Source of the DNA: CAYLZO01 sp964387775
Lineage (GTDB): Bacteria; Chloroflexota; Anaerolineae; JAAYZQ01
Direction: 5' to 3'
DNA length: 30,957 bases
NCBI GenBank assembly: GCA_964387775.1
Contig: CAYLZO010000028.1
Location: forward strand, 1 to 30,957
In this document: positions 7,197 to 14,634 of the stretch, piece by piece
Numbering within the stretch: the first letter of the stretch is position 1
How the letters are laid out: the number at the start of each line of letters is the position of its first letter
Notes under the pieces: model-generated
Told to the model about the DNA's origin: nothing
The model's input: only the letters and a program-made list of their open reading frames with translations
The model's database searches: none
Translations under genes and position numbers: made by a program

Positions 7197-7996
7197 GCCA
7201 CACCCTCCCTGATCCGCAAATCCCGCGCATCTGCTGTTCGTTCCATCAACTCTTCGGCCAACGCCTCGTAGGCCAGCGCCCCGGCCGAGGTGGGGGCGTA
7301 GCTGCGCACCGTCTCGCCGTAGCTGGGCGCCTCGCCCAGCCGCACGTTGCGCGGGATGACGGTCTGAAAGACGTAGGCCGGGAAGAACCGCCGCACCTCG
7401 TCTACCACCTGCTTCGAGAGGTTGGTCCGGGCGTCGAACATGGTCAGCACCACGCCGGCGATGGCCAGCGCCGGATTGACGTTGTCGCGCACCATGTAGA
7501 TCGTCTTGAGCAGGTGGCCCAGCCCCTCCAGGGCCAGGTACTCGCACTGCACCGGGATGAGCACCCCATCGCGCGCCGCCGCCAGGGCGTTGACCGTCAG
7601 CAGGCCCAGGCTGGGCGGGCAATCGAGAAAGACATAGTCGTAGCGATCCACCACGGGCGCCAGGGCGCGGGCTAGCCGATGCTCGCGGGCCATGATGCCC
7701 ACCAGCTCCACCTCGGCCCCGGCCAGGGCCGTCGTCGAGGGCAGCAGGTCGAGCCGGACCTGGTTGGTGAGCAGGATCGCCTCCTCGGCCGGCGCGCCGT
7801 CGAGCAGCACGTCGTAGGTCGAGCTGTCCAGCCCCTTGCGCTCCACGCCCAGGCTCGAGGTGGCGTTGGCCTGGGGGTCCACGTCCACCAGCAGCACGCG
7901 CCGGCCGGCGGCAGCCAGGTAGGCGCCCAGATTCACGGCCGTCGTGGTCTTGCCGACGCCCCCTTTTTGATTGGCCAGTGCATAGACTCTGCTCAT
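7193..7996 (-). CDS. parA: Chromosome-partitioning ATPase ParA (Soj)
   Basis: A 267-residue protein. The start is the ATG at 7996, with GGGAG 5 nt upstream, rather than an ATG 12 nt earlier. The deviant Walker A motif KGGVGKTT lies at residues 11-18 (first Lys is the ParA/MinD signature lysine), Walker A' is VLLVDVDPQ, and Walker B is YDYVFLDCPPSLGLLT. ParA dimerises with ATP, coats the nucleoid and is released by ParB, moving the replication origin. Normal length for the Soj family; upstream partner of parB in a two-gene operon. Confidence 0.96.
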   Translation of the reverse strand: MSRVYALANQKGGVGKTTTAVNLGAYLAAAGRRVLLVDVDPQANATSSLGVERKGLDSSTYDVLLDGAPAEEAILLTNQVRLDLLPSTTALAGAEVELVGIMAREHRLARALAPVVDRYDYVFLDCPPSLGLLTVNALAAARDGVLIPVQCEYLALEGLGHLLKTIYMVRDNVNPALAIAGVVLTMFDARTNLSKQVVDEVRRFFPAYVFQTVIPRNVRLGEAPSYGETVRSYAPTSAGALAYEALAEELMERTADARDLRIREGVA

Positions 7997-8063
7997 GGTG
8001 TCTCCCAACCTGAACGATTCCCGCCCAATGGTGGGTCATCCCTCGATCAGGTCGCTCCGCGTT

Positions 8064-8091
8064 ATTATAACAAAGTTTCTGGCGGATGCAA
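8064..8091 (-). promoter_or_regulatory. parAB promoter
   Basis: Minus strand TTGCAT (8091-8086), 16-bp spacer, TATAAT (8069-8064). It points into parA about 65 bp away and is divergent from the YrdB-type gene promoter at 8139-8167. Confidence 0.65.
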
Positions 8092-8138
8092 GCCCCATGC
8101 CCTCCCGTCCAGCACAGACCGGGCTCAACAACACCTGC

Positions 8139-8167
8139 TTGACTTGGCAGGCGTTGTGATCTATACT
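8139..8167 (+). promoter_or_regulatory. Promoter of the YrdB-like/LCP gene group
   Basis: TTGACT at 8139-8144, a 17-bp spacer and TATACT at 8162-8167. It lies about 75 bp ahead of the start codon at 8244. Confidence 0.7.
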
Positions 8168-8243
8168 GGCATCAAGGAACAGAGACCAAGGACCCCGGAG
8201 GTTGGTTGCGTCCCACGTCGTGGCTGAGGAGGAATGAGGAACG

Positions 8244-8612
8244 ATGGGTCAGAATCCACTTAATCTAGCGCTCCGTTTCGTTCTGGAGATCCTGGCGCTG
8301 GTTGCCGTGGGCTACTGGGGCTGGACCGCAGGGGCTGACGCCCTGCGTTACGTCCTGGCCATCGGCCTTCCTCTGGTCGCGGCCATCCTGTGGGGGACCT
8401 TTCGCGTCCCCGACGCGCCACCTGATTTTGCGCCGGCGCCTGTGCCTGTGCCGGGCTGGCTGCGCCTGCTGCTGGAGCTGGGCCTCTTTGGATTCGCTAC
8501 GTGGGGCTTGTTCGACGCCGGGGCCACCACCGCAGCCTGGATATTGGGCGGCGTCGTGCTCATCTACTACGTCGTATCCTACGGCCGGCTGGCTTGGTTG
8601 CTGAAACACTGA
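8244..8612 (+). CDS. YrdB-like (DUF2568) four-helix membrane protein
   Basis: A 122-residue protein beginning at ATG 8244, preceded by AGGAGGAATGAGG. It has four hydrophobic stretches (about residues 10-30, 35-51, 72-91 and 95-112) and the signature spacing LRFVLEILAL...WGW and ILWGTFRVPDAP, which I associate with the YrdB/DUF2568 family. The function of the family is unknown; it is an integral membrane protein. It is followed within 35 bp by a damaged small ORF and then by the LCP gene, all in one direction. Confidence 0.75.
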   Translation: MGQNPLNLALRFVLEILALVAVGYWGWTAGADALRYVLAIGLPLVAAILWGTFRVPDAPPDFAPAPVPVPGWLRLLLELGLFGFATWGLFDAGATTAAWILGGVVLIYYVVSYGRLAWLLKH

Positions 8613-8645
8613 GGCACGCCAGCAGAGCCGCAGTTTGGAGGGACG

Positions 8646-8815
8646 ATGGAGAAAAACGGATCCACATCTGAGGTTCAGGAGATCATGGCCGCCTTTCCCG
8701 CCGGGAGACGGGGAACTGGACAGCACACCTGGACATCAACCGGGTCATGCTGGCCACCAGCCTGGCCCCCGACGGCTACTTGACCATCTTGCAGCGGGGC
8801 GAGTCGGTGCCGTGA
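8646..8815 (+). pseudogene. Small gene with one frameshift, before the LCP gene
   Basis: ATG at 8646 has GGAGGG 5 nt upstream and encodes MEKNGSTSEVQEIMAAFPAG. After the G-rich stretch at 8702-8713 the sensible reading continues in another frame (NWTAHLDINRVMLATSLAPD, then GYLTILQRGESVP) to TGA at 8813, which overlaps the GTG start of the LCP gene (GTGA). The reconstructed product would be about 56 residues. I do not recognise a family. The G-run is a natural place for a slippage mutation or a base-calling error. Confidence 0.5.
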
Positions 8816-9822
8816 GGGCAGAGAACCGACAACTGCGGGTGCCACCCCCGCCTCCGATTCGGCGCGAGCCGGCAAGGCGGCCCAAAACCCGGCACAGGAG
8901 GTCCCCGCGCCGCGCTGCCACGTGGCTGGTGGCGGCCATCGTGGCCGTGGGCTTCCTGACCGCCTGCCTGGCCTTGGCAGCCATTCCTGCAACCGCAACG
9001 CCCTTCGAGAGCGGCCGGATCAACCTCCTGTTGATGGGCATCGACCGGCGGAAGGGAACCGATTGGGCCTACCGCACCGACACGATCCTGGTCGTCACCC
9101 TGGACCCCGAGTCGGGGGCCGCCGGGCTGCTCTCCATCCCCCGCGACTTGCAGGTCTCGATCCCGGGCTGGGGCGAGGATCGAATCAACACGGCCAACGT
9201 CTATGGCTACCTGCAAGACCGGCCGGGTGGCGGACCAGCCCTGCTCGAGGCCACGATCGAGTCCAACTTTGGCATCCCCATTGACGGCTATTTCGTGGCT
9301 GACTTTCAGGCATTTGAAGGGATCGTGGACGCCCTGGGCGGCATCGACGTGGACGTGCCCAAGACCCTGCACGACACTCGCTACCCGGACCCCAGGCCGG
9401 GAGACCCCCACGCCTTCAAAACAATCCACTTTGACCCCGGTCCGCAGCACATGAACGGCGAGCGAGCCCTCGAATACGCCCGCTCGCGCATGAGCACCAG
9501 CGACTTTGACCGGGCCAGGCGCCAGCAACAGGTCCTGCTCGCCATCCGAGAGCGGGCGTTCCGATTGGGTGCCGTCCCCCGCTGGCCGGCGCTGGCCGCA
9601 GCCGTGCTGGACAGCGTCAAGACCGACGTCGGCGCAGGAGAACTGCTGAGTCTGGCTTTTGTGGTTGCACGCATCGACACTTCCCGCCTGCAACAGGTCG
9701 TCCTTGAACCGCCGTTGGTGGTCGGTCACCGCCGCGCCGACGGAGCGGCCGTGCAACTGCCCGTCTGGCATCTCATTAACCCCGAGATAGACAGGCTCTT
9801 TGGACCACAATCGGCGAGGTGA
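8812..9822 (+). CDS. LytR-CpsA-Psr (LCP) family protein
   Basis: A 336-residue protein. GTG at 8812 is preferred; longer in-frame starts would overlap the preceding small gene with low-complexity sequence. A basic Pro/Arg-rich cytoplasmic tail (about 38 residues) precedes a single membrane helix (TWLVAAIVAVGFLTACLALA). The LCP domain follows: INLLLMGIDRR, RTDTILVVTLDP, LSIPRDLQVSIPGWGEDRIN, and RALEYARSRMSTSDFDRARR with the conserved Arg/Asp residues that bind the lipid pyrophosphate. LCP enzymes transfer glycopolymers from undecaprenyl carriers to peptidoglycan or to proteins, outside the membrane. Start and upstream stop overlap, so it is probably coupled to the gene before it. Confidence 0.92.
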   Translation: MRAENRQLRVPPPPPIRREPARRPKTRHRRSPRRAATWLVAAIVAVGFLTACLALAAIPATATPFESGRINLLLMGIDRRKGTDWAYRTDTILVVTLDPESGAAGLLSIPRDLQVSIPGWGEDRINTANVYGYLQDRPGGGPALLEATIESNFGIPIDGYFVADFQAFEGIVDALGGIDVDVPKTLHDTRYPDPRPGDPHAFKTIHFDPGPQHMNGERALEYARSRMSTSDFDRARRQQQVLLAIRERAFRLGAVPRWPALAAAVLDSVKTDVGAGELLSLAFVVARIDTSRLQQVVLEPPLVVGHRRADGAAVQLPVWHLINPEIDRLFGPQSAR

Positions 9823-9902
9823 AGCAGGAGGTACAAAAGATGTGGAGCGTCCCTTCGGTTTGGGCTGTAGCGGGACCCGGCTGATCGCCCTCGCGCTCGT
9901 AC

Positions 9903-9931
9903 TTTCCCGTTCCCCTCAAATATGGTATAAT
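9903..9931 (+). promoter_or_regulatory. Promoter of the sppA-like operon
   Basis: TATAAT at 9926-9931 with a weak -35 TTTCCC at 9903-9908 and 17-bp spacing. It lies about 36 bp ahead of the next start codon. Confidence 0.55.
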
Positions 9932-9966
9932 TCCTCCGAATCATCCCCAAGAGAAAGTGAGGCAAT

Positions 9967-10818
9967 ATGAACGGACGTAGATTCCTCAGAGCCGTGGGCG
10001 TCATCCTGCTGGTCGTTGTCTTGCCCCTGGTGGCAGGGTACTTTGTCTCGCCCTACGTGGTGCCCACGCCCGAGATCGCCGTCGTCCGCATCGAGGGTGA
10101 GATCTGGGGCTTTTACACGGCCCATTTACGGGAGACCCTGGAGCGGCTCGGAGATGACCCCGCCGTGCAAGCCGTGGTGCTGGACATCTCCAGCCCCGGC
10201 GGCGAGGTGACGGCCAGCGAGGACATGTACTTTGCCGTGCTCAAGTTGCGCGAAAAGAAGCCCGTCGTCGCCTCGGTGGGGCAGCTCGCGGCCAGTGGCG
10301 CCTACTATATCGCCGCCGCCGCCGACGTGATCTATGCCAAGCCGGCCTCCGAGGTGGGCAACGTCGGCGTCATCTCTTTCCTCCCCGAGCCCGACATCGT
10401 GGACGAAGTCCTCATCACCACCGGCCCCTTCAAACTCTCGGGCGGCCCCCAGTATACGTTCATCCGCGAGCTGGAGATGCTGAAGGACGCCTTCGTCGCC
10501 GCCATCCTGGCCCAGCGGGCCGACCGCCTGGCGGTGGGGCCGGAGGTCCTCTCTCGCGGCGAGGTCTACCTGGGCATCGAGGCCCAGCGTTTGGGCCTCA
10601 TCGACGAGGTGGGCTCGCAGACAGACGCCATCGCCCACGCCGCACAGATGGCCAAGGTCCGGCACTATCGCGTCGCCGACCGCAGCCCCGAGTCCACGGA
10701 AGCCGATTTCCCCCTCGGATTCGGCGGCGAGCGCTACGAAACCGCGGCCACGCTTGGCGACCTGCCGGGGAACCTGCCGCCCGGCTTTTACTATCGCTAC
10801 GTCGCGCCCTCCCAGTAG
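9967..10818 (+). CDS. sppA: Signal peptide peptidase SppA-type serine protease (S49)
   Basis: A 283-residue membrane-anchored protease with ATG at 9967 after AAAGTGAGG. An N-terminal membrane helix (about residues 9-27, VGVILLVVVLPLVAGYF) is followed by an S49/ClpP-like fold: VVLDISSPGGE (oxyanion glycine loop), GQLAASGAYYIA with the nucleophile Ser110, and TGPFKLSGG with the candidate general-base Lys156. The short form of the family degrades signal peptides or membrane-protein fragments at the outer face of the membrane. It is followed after 29 bp by the DUF4350-like gene, suggesting an operon concerned with envelope proteins. Confidence 0.9.
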   Translation: MNGRRFLRAVGVILLVVVLPLVAGYFVSPYVVPTPEIAVVRIEGEIWGFYTAHLRETLERLGDDPAVQAVVLDISSPGGEVTASEDMYFAVLKLREKKPVVASVGQLAASGAYYIAAAADVIYAKPASEVGNVGVISFLPEPDIVDEVLITTGPFKLSGGPQYTFIRELEMLKDAFVAAILAQRADRLAVGPEVLSRGEVYLGIEAQRLGLIDEVGSQTDAIAHAAQMAKVRHYRVADRSPESTEADFPLGFGGERYETAATLGDLPGNLPPGFYYRYVAPSQ

Positions 10819-10847
10819 CAGGCCATCACCCGGAGAAAGGATCGCCC

Positions 10848-13175
10848 ATGCTGAAAAAACTCATCCCGCTTATCGTCGCCATTGTCCTCTTTGCCGCACC
10901 CCTTGTCGGGCGCTGGCTCTATTACTACGACGGCCAGTACGAGCCCGGCGACGTCCCCCGGCCCGACCTGTCGGGCATCGAGGAGCCGGCCCCCGAGATC
11001 GAGCCCTTTGCCGACGAATACACCGCCCTGGCCCCCGGCACCGTCGTGGTGGACCTGAGCCACGCCAACCGCATCTTGATGACCGAACTCAACGTGCTCC
11101 AAGCCCGGCTGTCGGCCCGGGGGCAGAAACTAGAGTCTATCGACACCTTTGACGACCTGAAACAGCGATTGCGCCGGGCCAAGGCCCTCATCGTCGTTTC
11201 CCCGGGCCAGGACTGGACGGACAAAGAGGTCGAGGTGGTTCGCGAGTTCGTGGACAAGGGCGGGCGGCTGTTGCTCGTGGCCGACCCCACCCGCTTTGTG
11301 GTCGAGTTCGACAGCGCCGGCAACTTGTCCTTTGACTACGACGCGCCACACATGAACACCCTCGCCTCCGGATTCGGCGTCATCTTTCAGTCGGACTATC
11401 TCTACAACACCGTCGAGAACGAGGGCAACTTTCGCAACATCCGGCTGACCGACTTTGGTACCGATACATTGACCTCCGGGCTGGATCAGATAATCTTTTA
11501 CGCCGCCCACTCGATTGAAACGCAGGAGCCGGTCCTCATCGCCGCCGGCGGCGAGACCCGCTCCAGCACCAGCCAGCGGACCGGCCCTCTGCCCGTCGGC
11601 GTTCTGGCCGCCGATGAACGCGTACTGGCCCTGGGCGACCTGACCTTCCTGACCGAGCCCCACAACGCCGCCTACGACAACGACCGCTTTATCGCCAACA
11701 TCGCCGATTTTGTCAGCGGCGCGGCACGAACGTACGAGCTGGCCGACTTTCCCCACTTTTTCGACGACGAGGTGGACCTGGTCTACAGCGGCGATCCCCT
11801 GCTCGATAGCGACTTTTTGAGCAGCCTCGGCGACCTGCAAGACCTTTTTGGCAAAGCCGGCAAGACCCTGATCGTCCGGGAGGAGGAGGATGGGACGCGG
11901 GACACACTGCTCCTGGGCCTCTACGAGGAAGCCGAGGAGGCCGAGCCCTACCTGGCCGCCGCCCAGGTGACGTTGCTCATCACGCCCACCCAAGAGATCG
12001 AGCCGGAGCCCGAGTCCGAGGAGCCCGAGCCCACGCCCACTCCCACGCCGGCGGCCACCGAGACCGTGACGGGAACGCCCGCCGTGACACCCACCGTCGA
12101 GATCACCCTGACGCCTGAGGTTGAGCCCGAGCCCGAAATCACAGCCACGGTCGAGGCTTCGCCCACACACAAGAACCGGGTCGCCATCGAGTCCTTGGGC
12201 GACCTGGTGCTGACCGGCACCTCGCTCATCCTGTTCCAGACCGAGGCCGAGCGCGACGTGGTCGTGCTCCTGGCCAACACCAAAGTCGGGCTGTCCAGCG
12301 CCGTCGAGCGCCTGGCGACCGGCGACCTGGAGGACTGCCTCATCCGCGAGACGGTGGCCCCGACGCCGACCCTTCTGGCCCTGTGCCCCACCGGCGAGGT
12401 GCTGCCGGGTGAGGGCGCCGGCGGCTGGCCCGAGACCGGGCCGGAGCCGCCAGCCGCCGTCCCCACCCCCGAGCCACCCCCGACGGATACCGACACCGTC
12501 ACCGAGACCGTGCCGCCGCCACCGACCCCCGAGCCGGTTGGCGAGCCGGAGGGGAGCGTGCTGATCGTCGCCCTGGACGAGGGCGAGGGGCGCTACGACA
12601 GCCTGACCAGCCTCGACGACTATGCCGCGATCCTGGAGGGGCGGTTCGATGTCGTGCCTTGGAGCGTGGCCGAGAATGGCCCGCCCGAGGGGACCGACGT
12701 CCTACAGCATGACCTCGTCATCCTGACCTTTGGCGACTATGACGCCGAGCAGGCCCTCGAAACCGTGTCCGACGCCTTCTTTTCCATCATCGTCGGCGAG
12801 ATCCCCTTCGTCATGTCGGGCGCCTACGTGGGCGACACGGACAACGAGGTCGTGATGGGCGACGTGGAGGTCAGCGGGGCCGAGCATCCAGTGGCCGCAG
12901 GCTTTGGGGCCGGCGAGGTCGTCGAGTTTGTGACCCCACCCTCGGGTAGCGAATACGAGATGGCCGTGCTGGGCGACGTAGAAGCCGAAGAGAACGTCGT
13001 CGTCTTTGTGCGGGGGCCAGACAGCGAGGAGGCCGGGGCGCCGGCCGTCGTCGTGGCCGAGGACCCGGCCAGCAACCTGCGCATCGGCCTCATCGGCTTT
13101 CCCGTCTATCTTTTGCCCGAGGAGGCCAAGGGCCAGTTGGTGCTGAACATGGTGGACTGGCTGCTCGGCGAGTAG
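10848..13175 (+). CDS. Large extracytoplasmic protein with DUF4350-like domains
   Basis: A 775-residue protein with ATG 10848 after GAGAAAGG. An N-terminal signal/anchor (LIPLIVAIVLFAAPLVGRWL) leads to an extracellular part. Residues ~55-290 resemble the DUF4350/GldG-like Rossmann-type fold that lacks an enzyme motif: VVVDLSHANRI, ALIVVSPGQDWTDKEVEVVR, FVDKGGRLLLVADPTR. Two Pro/Thr/Glu-rich linkers follow (about residues 380-445 and 510-565), and a second domain of similar style (VLIVALDEGEGRYDS; LVILTFGDYDAEQA) closes the protein at MVDWLLGE. There is no C-terminal membrane segment. DUF4350 domains are otherwise found near ABC and MoxR systems; the role here is unknown. It probably shares a transcript with the S49 peptidase and the receiver protein. 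Confidence 0.7.
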   Translation: MLKKLIPLIVAIVLFAAPLVGRWLYYYDGQYEPGDVPRPDLSGIEEPAPEIEPFADEYTALAPGTVVVDLSHANRILMTELNVLQARLSARGQKLESIDTFDDLKQRLRRAKALIVVSPGQDWTDKEVEVVREFVDKGGRLLLVADPTRFVVEFDSAGNLSFDYDAPHMNTLASGFGVIFQSDYLYNTVENEGNFRNIRLTDFGTDTLTSGLDQIIFYAAHSIETQEPVLIAAGGETRSSTSQRTGPLPVGVLAADERVLALGDLTFLTEPHNAAYDNDRFIANIADFVSGAARTYELADFPHFFDDEVDLVYSGDPLLDSDFLSSLGDLQDLFGKAGKTLIVREEEDGTRDTLLLGLYEEAEEAEPYLAAAQVTLLITPTQEIEPEPESEEPEPTPTPTPAATETVTGTPAVTPTVEITLTPEVEPEPEITATVEASPTHKNRVAIESLGDLVLTGTSLILFQTEAERDVVVLLANTKVGLSSAVERLATGDLEDCLIRETVAPTPTLLALCPTGEVLPGEGAGGWPETGPEPPAAVPTPEPPPTDTDTVTETVPPPPTPEPVGEPEGSVLIVALDEGEGRYDSLTSLDDYAAILEGRFDVVPWSVAENGPPEGTDVLQHDLVILTFGDYDAEQALETVSDAFFSIIVGEIPFVMSGAYVGDTDNEVVMGDVEVSGAEHPVAAGFGAGEVVEFVTPPSGSEYEMAVLGDVEAEENVVVFVRGPDSEEAGAPAVVVAEDPASNLRIGLIGFPVYLLPEEAKGQLVLNMVDWLLGE

Positions 13176-13190
13176 CGGAACGGGGGGACC

Positions 13191-14009
13191 ATGGCTAAGA
13201 GAATCCTGGTCGTAGATCCAAACGAAGCCTTTGCCACCATGCTCCAGGACATGCTGGTCGTGGAGGGCGGCTACCACGTGGAGGTGACCTATGCCGGCAG
13301 TGAGGCCCTGGCCCGGCTCCGGCGGGCCGACTTTGACTTGACCATCGTGGACGTGGACCTCGATCCGGCGGACATGGGCTACCAGGCGCTGATCCGGCAG
13401 ATCCGCGAGTCGCAGCCCACCATGCGCCTGATGCTCATCCCGCTGATGGGCGAGGACCTGCCCGCCCAGGCCCGCACCCTGGACATCCAGGGCACCCTGT
13501 CAAAGCCCTTCTTTGCCGACGATCTGTTGCCCGGCATCGAGGAGGCGCTGGCAAAAGAAGTGTCAGAGTCGGCCCCAGAGCCGGCCCCGGCTCCCGAGCC
13601 CACCCCGGCCTCCATCTCTGTGGCCAAAGCAGATTCAGACGTCGAGCGTGTGCTCTCTGACCTGGCCCGCGAGACCCTGGCCGACGCCGTATTGCTCCTC
13701 TCTGCGACCAGCGATGAGACGGGCATCCTCGCCCAGGTCAGTACGTTGAGTGACGCGCAGACCCGCGGCCTGGCCGAGCACAGCATCGCCATCGTGCAGG
13801 TCGCCCAAGAGGCAGCCCGTCTCCTGGGCCAGCCCAACGCCCCGTTCGAGCACAACATGTTCGAAGGCGACTCGCTGCGGCTTTACGTCCTGGCCCTGGC
13901 CGAGGACGTGCTCGTTGCCGTCGTCACGCCGGTGAGCACGCCGCTGGGCACGATCCGCCACAACTTGCGCCGGGCCAGCCGTCACCTGGCCGATCGGGCA
14001 TTGACGTAA
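13191..14009 (+). CDS. Receiver-domain protein with non-DNA-binding C-terminus
   Basis: A 272-residue protein with ATG 13191 after GGGGGG. Residues 4-118 form a CheY-like receiver: Asp9 in ILVVDPNE, phospho-acceptor-type Asp54 in LTIVDVD, and Lys105 in TLSKPFF. Two usual residues are altered: the second acid after Asp9 is Pro10, and the conserved Thr/Ser is Pro84 (LMLIPLMG). A Pro/Ala/Glu linker (about 126-143) joins a C-terminal ~120-residue domain (TLADAVLLLSATSDETGIL...) that looks like a roadblock/LC7-type fold rather than a DNA-binding output. It is probably a protein-protein signalling component. It sits 15 bp after the DUF4350-like gene and has no histidine kinase in view. Confidence 0.75.
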   Translation: MAKRILVVDPNEAFATMLQDMLVVEGGYHVEVTYAGSEALARLRRADFDLTIVDVDLDPADMGYQALIRQIRESQPTMRLMLIPLMGEDLPAQARTLDIQGTLSKPFFADDLLPGIEEALAKEVSESAPEPAPAPEPTPASISVAKADSDVERVLSDLARETLADAVLLLSATSDETGILAQVSTLSDAQTRGLAEHSIAIVQVAQEAARLLGQPNAPFEHNMFEGDSLRLYVLALAEDVLVAVVTPVSTPLGTIRHNLRRASRHLADRALT

Positions 14010-14634
14010 GTTTGCTTAAAATCTGCCGACCCCCAAATCTTAAGATTATCGACTGGCTGGCACGACCCGGATACTAAATGTTGGGGCAGTGGCCCCCCTT
14101 TGCCCTAGATATGGATTCTGAGCGCCTTTGCACCGACAACCAGCTTGGTCAGAACCTCCAGAATGCCCTTGCGCGAAATCGAGACTTCTGATAGAATAGC
14201 TCGCGACCGTAGCACAGGCGAAGGGTTTTCGGCTCAGAACTGTAGATGGTACACCTCTTGCCCAATGCCGTGAATTGGGCTGGCGCGGGCCGACGAGGAA
14301 ACAAAAAAGTCTAGATCACCCCAAACGCGCCAGCAGAAGTGAGCCACCTCCGTAGTAAGCTTGGCCATCAGGCCGGCTCACTACTCCAACCCCAGCCTGA
14401 CCTCACGGTTGGACCGCTCTGTCGTAAATAGCGAAATCAGTAGTGGTTGCACGTTGACTGTCGGGGCTGGGTAAAACTTCACCCCCGTCAGCCAACACCT
14501 AACCACGTCCGCAAAATCATCTATCTGGCTTTCTGTAGGGTATAGCGCCAGGAGCGTGTGTTGCCTCGGCGGCACATGGCTCTGGCTGGCGTCACCAGAG
14601 ACAGGCGACGTAGCCAAACAATACTGGGGGTTGC
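14010..14634. other. Gene-poor, palindrome-rich region before dnaA
   Basis: A 625-bp stretch with no convincing gene. It holds a GCCCAAT/ATTGGGC hairpin at 14260-14280, an inverted repeat with GTGAGCC/GGCTCAC arms at 14340-14385, the 72-bp palindrome at 14440-14511 and a segment at 14187-14241 partly shared with the window end. I looked on both strands for DnaA boxes (TTATCCACA and close variants) and for an AT-rich unwinding tract and saw none, so an origin here is not supported despite its position. Confidence 0.6.
14440..14511. repeat. Palindromic element, GTAGTGG/GTTGACTG family, copy 1
   Basis: Plus strand: GTAGTGGTTGCACGTTGACT, G-rich and C-rich inner arms around a short centre, then GTCAGCCAACACCTAACCAC. 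The arms GTGGTT/AACCAC and GTTGACTG/CAGCCAAC pair. The same outer and inner arm sequences occur inverted at 18888-18958, so this is a dispersed family and not a chance hairpin. Confidence 0.8.

Noticed and set aside
7197..8039. An upstream extension of the parB reading frame
   Set aside because: It overlaps parA completely in another frame and encodes Gly/Arg/Pro-rich filler; the real parB starts at 7196 with a 4-bp overlap.
10848..13175. The Thr/Pro-rich large protein as a von Willebrand or integrin-like adhesin
   Set aside because: No MIDAS motif or adhesin repeats are visible; the Rossmann-like DUF4350 resemblance is better.
14260..14280. GCCCAAT/ATTGGGC hairpin as a terminator of the receiver gene
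   Set aside because: It lies about 250 bp after the stop codon and has no T-tract; too weak to call.
14381..14617. A 78-codon minus-strand ORF before dnaA
   Set aside because: It needs a TTG start, has no ribosome site, and its middle is the 72-bp palindromic element. I could not support a real product.
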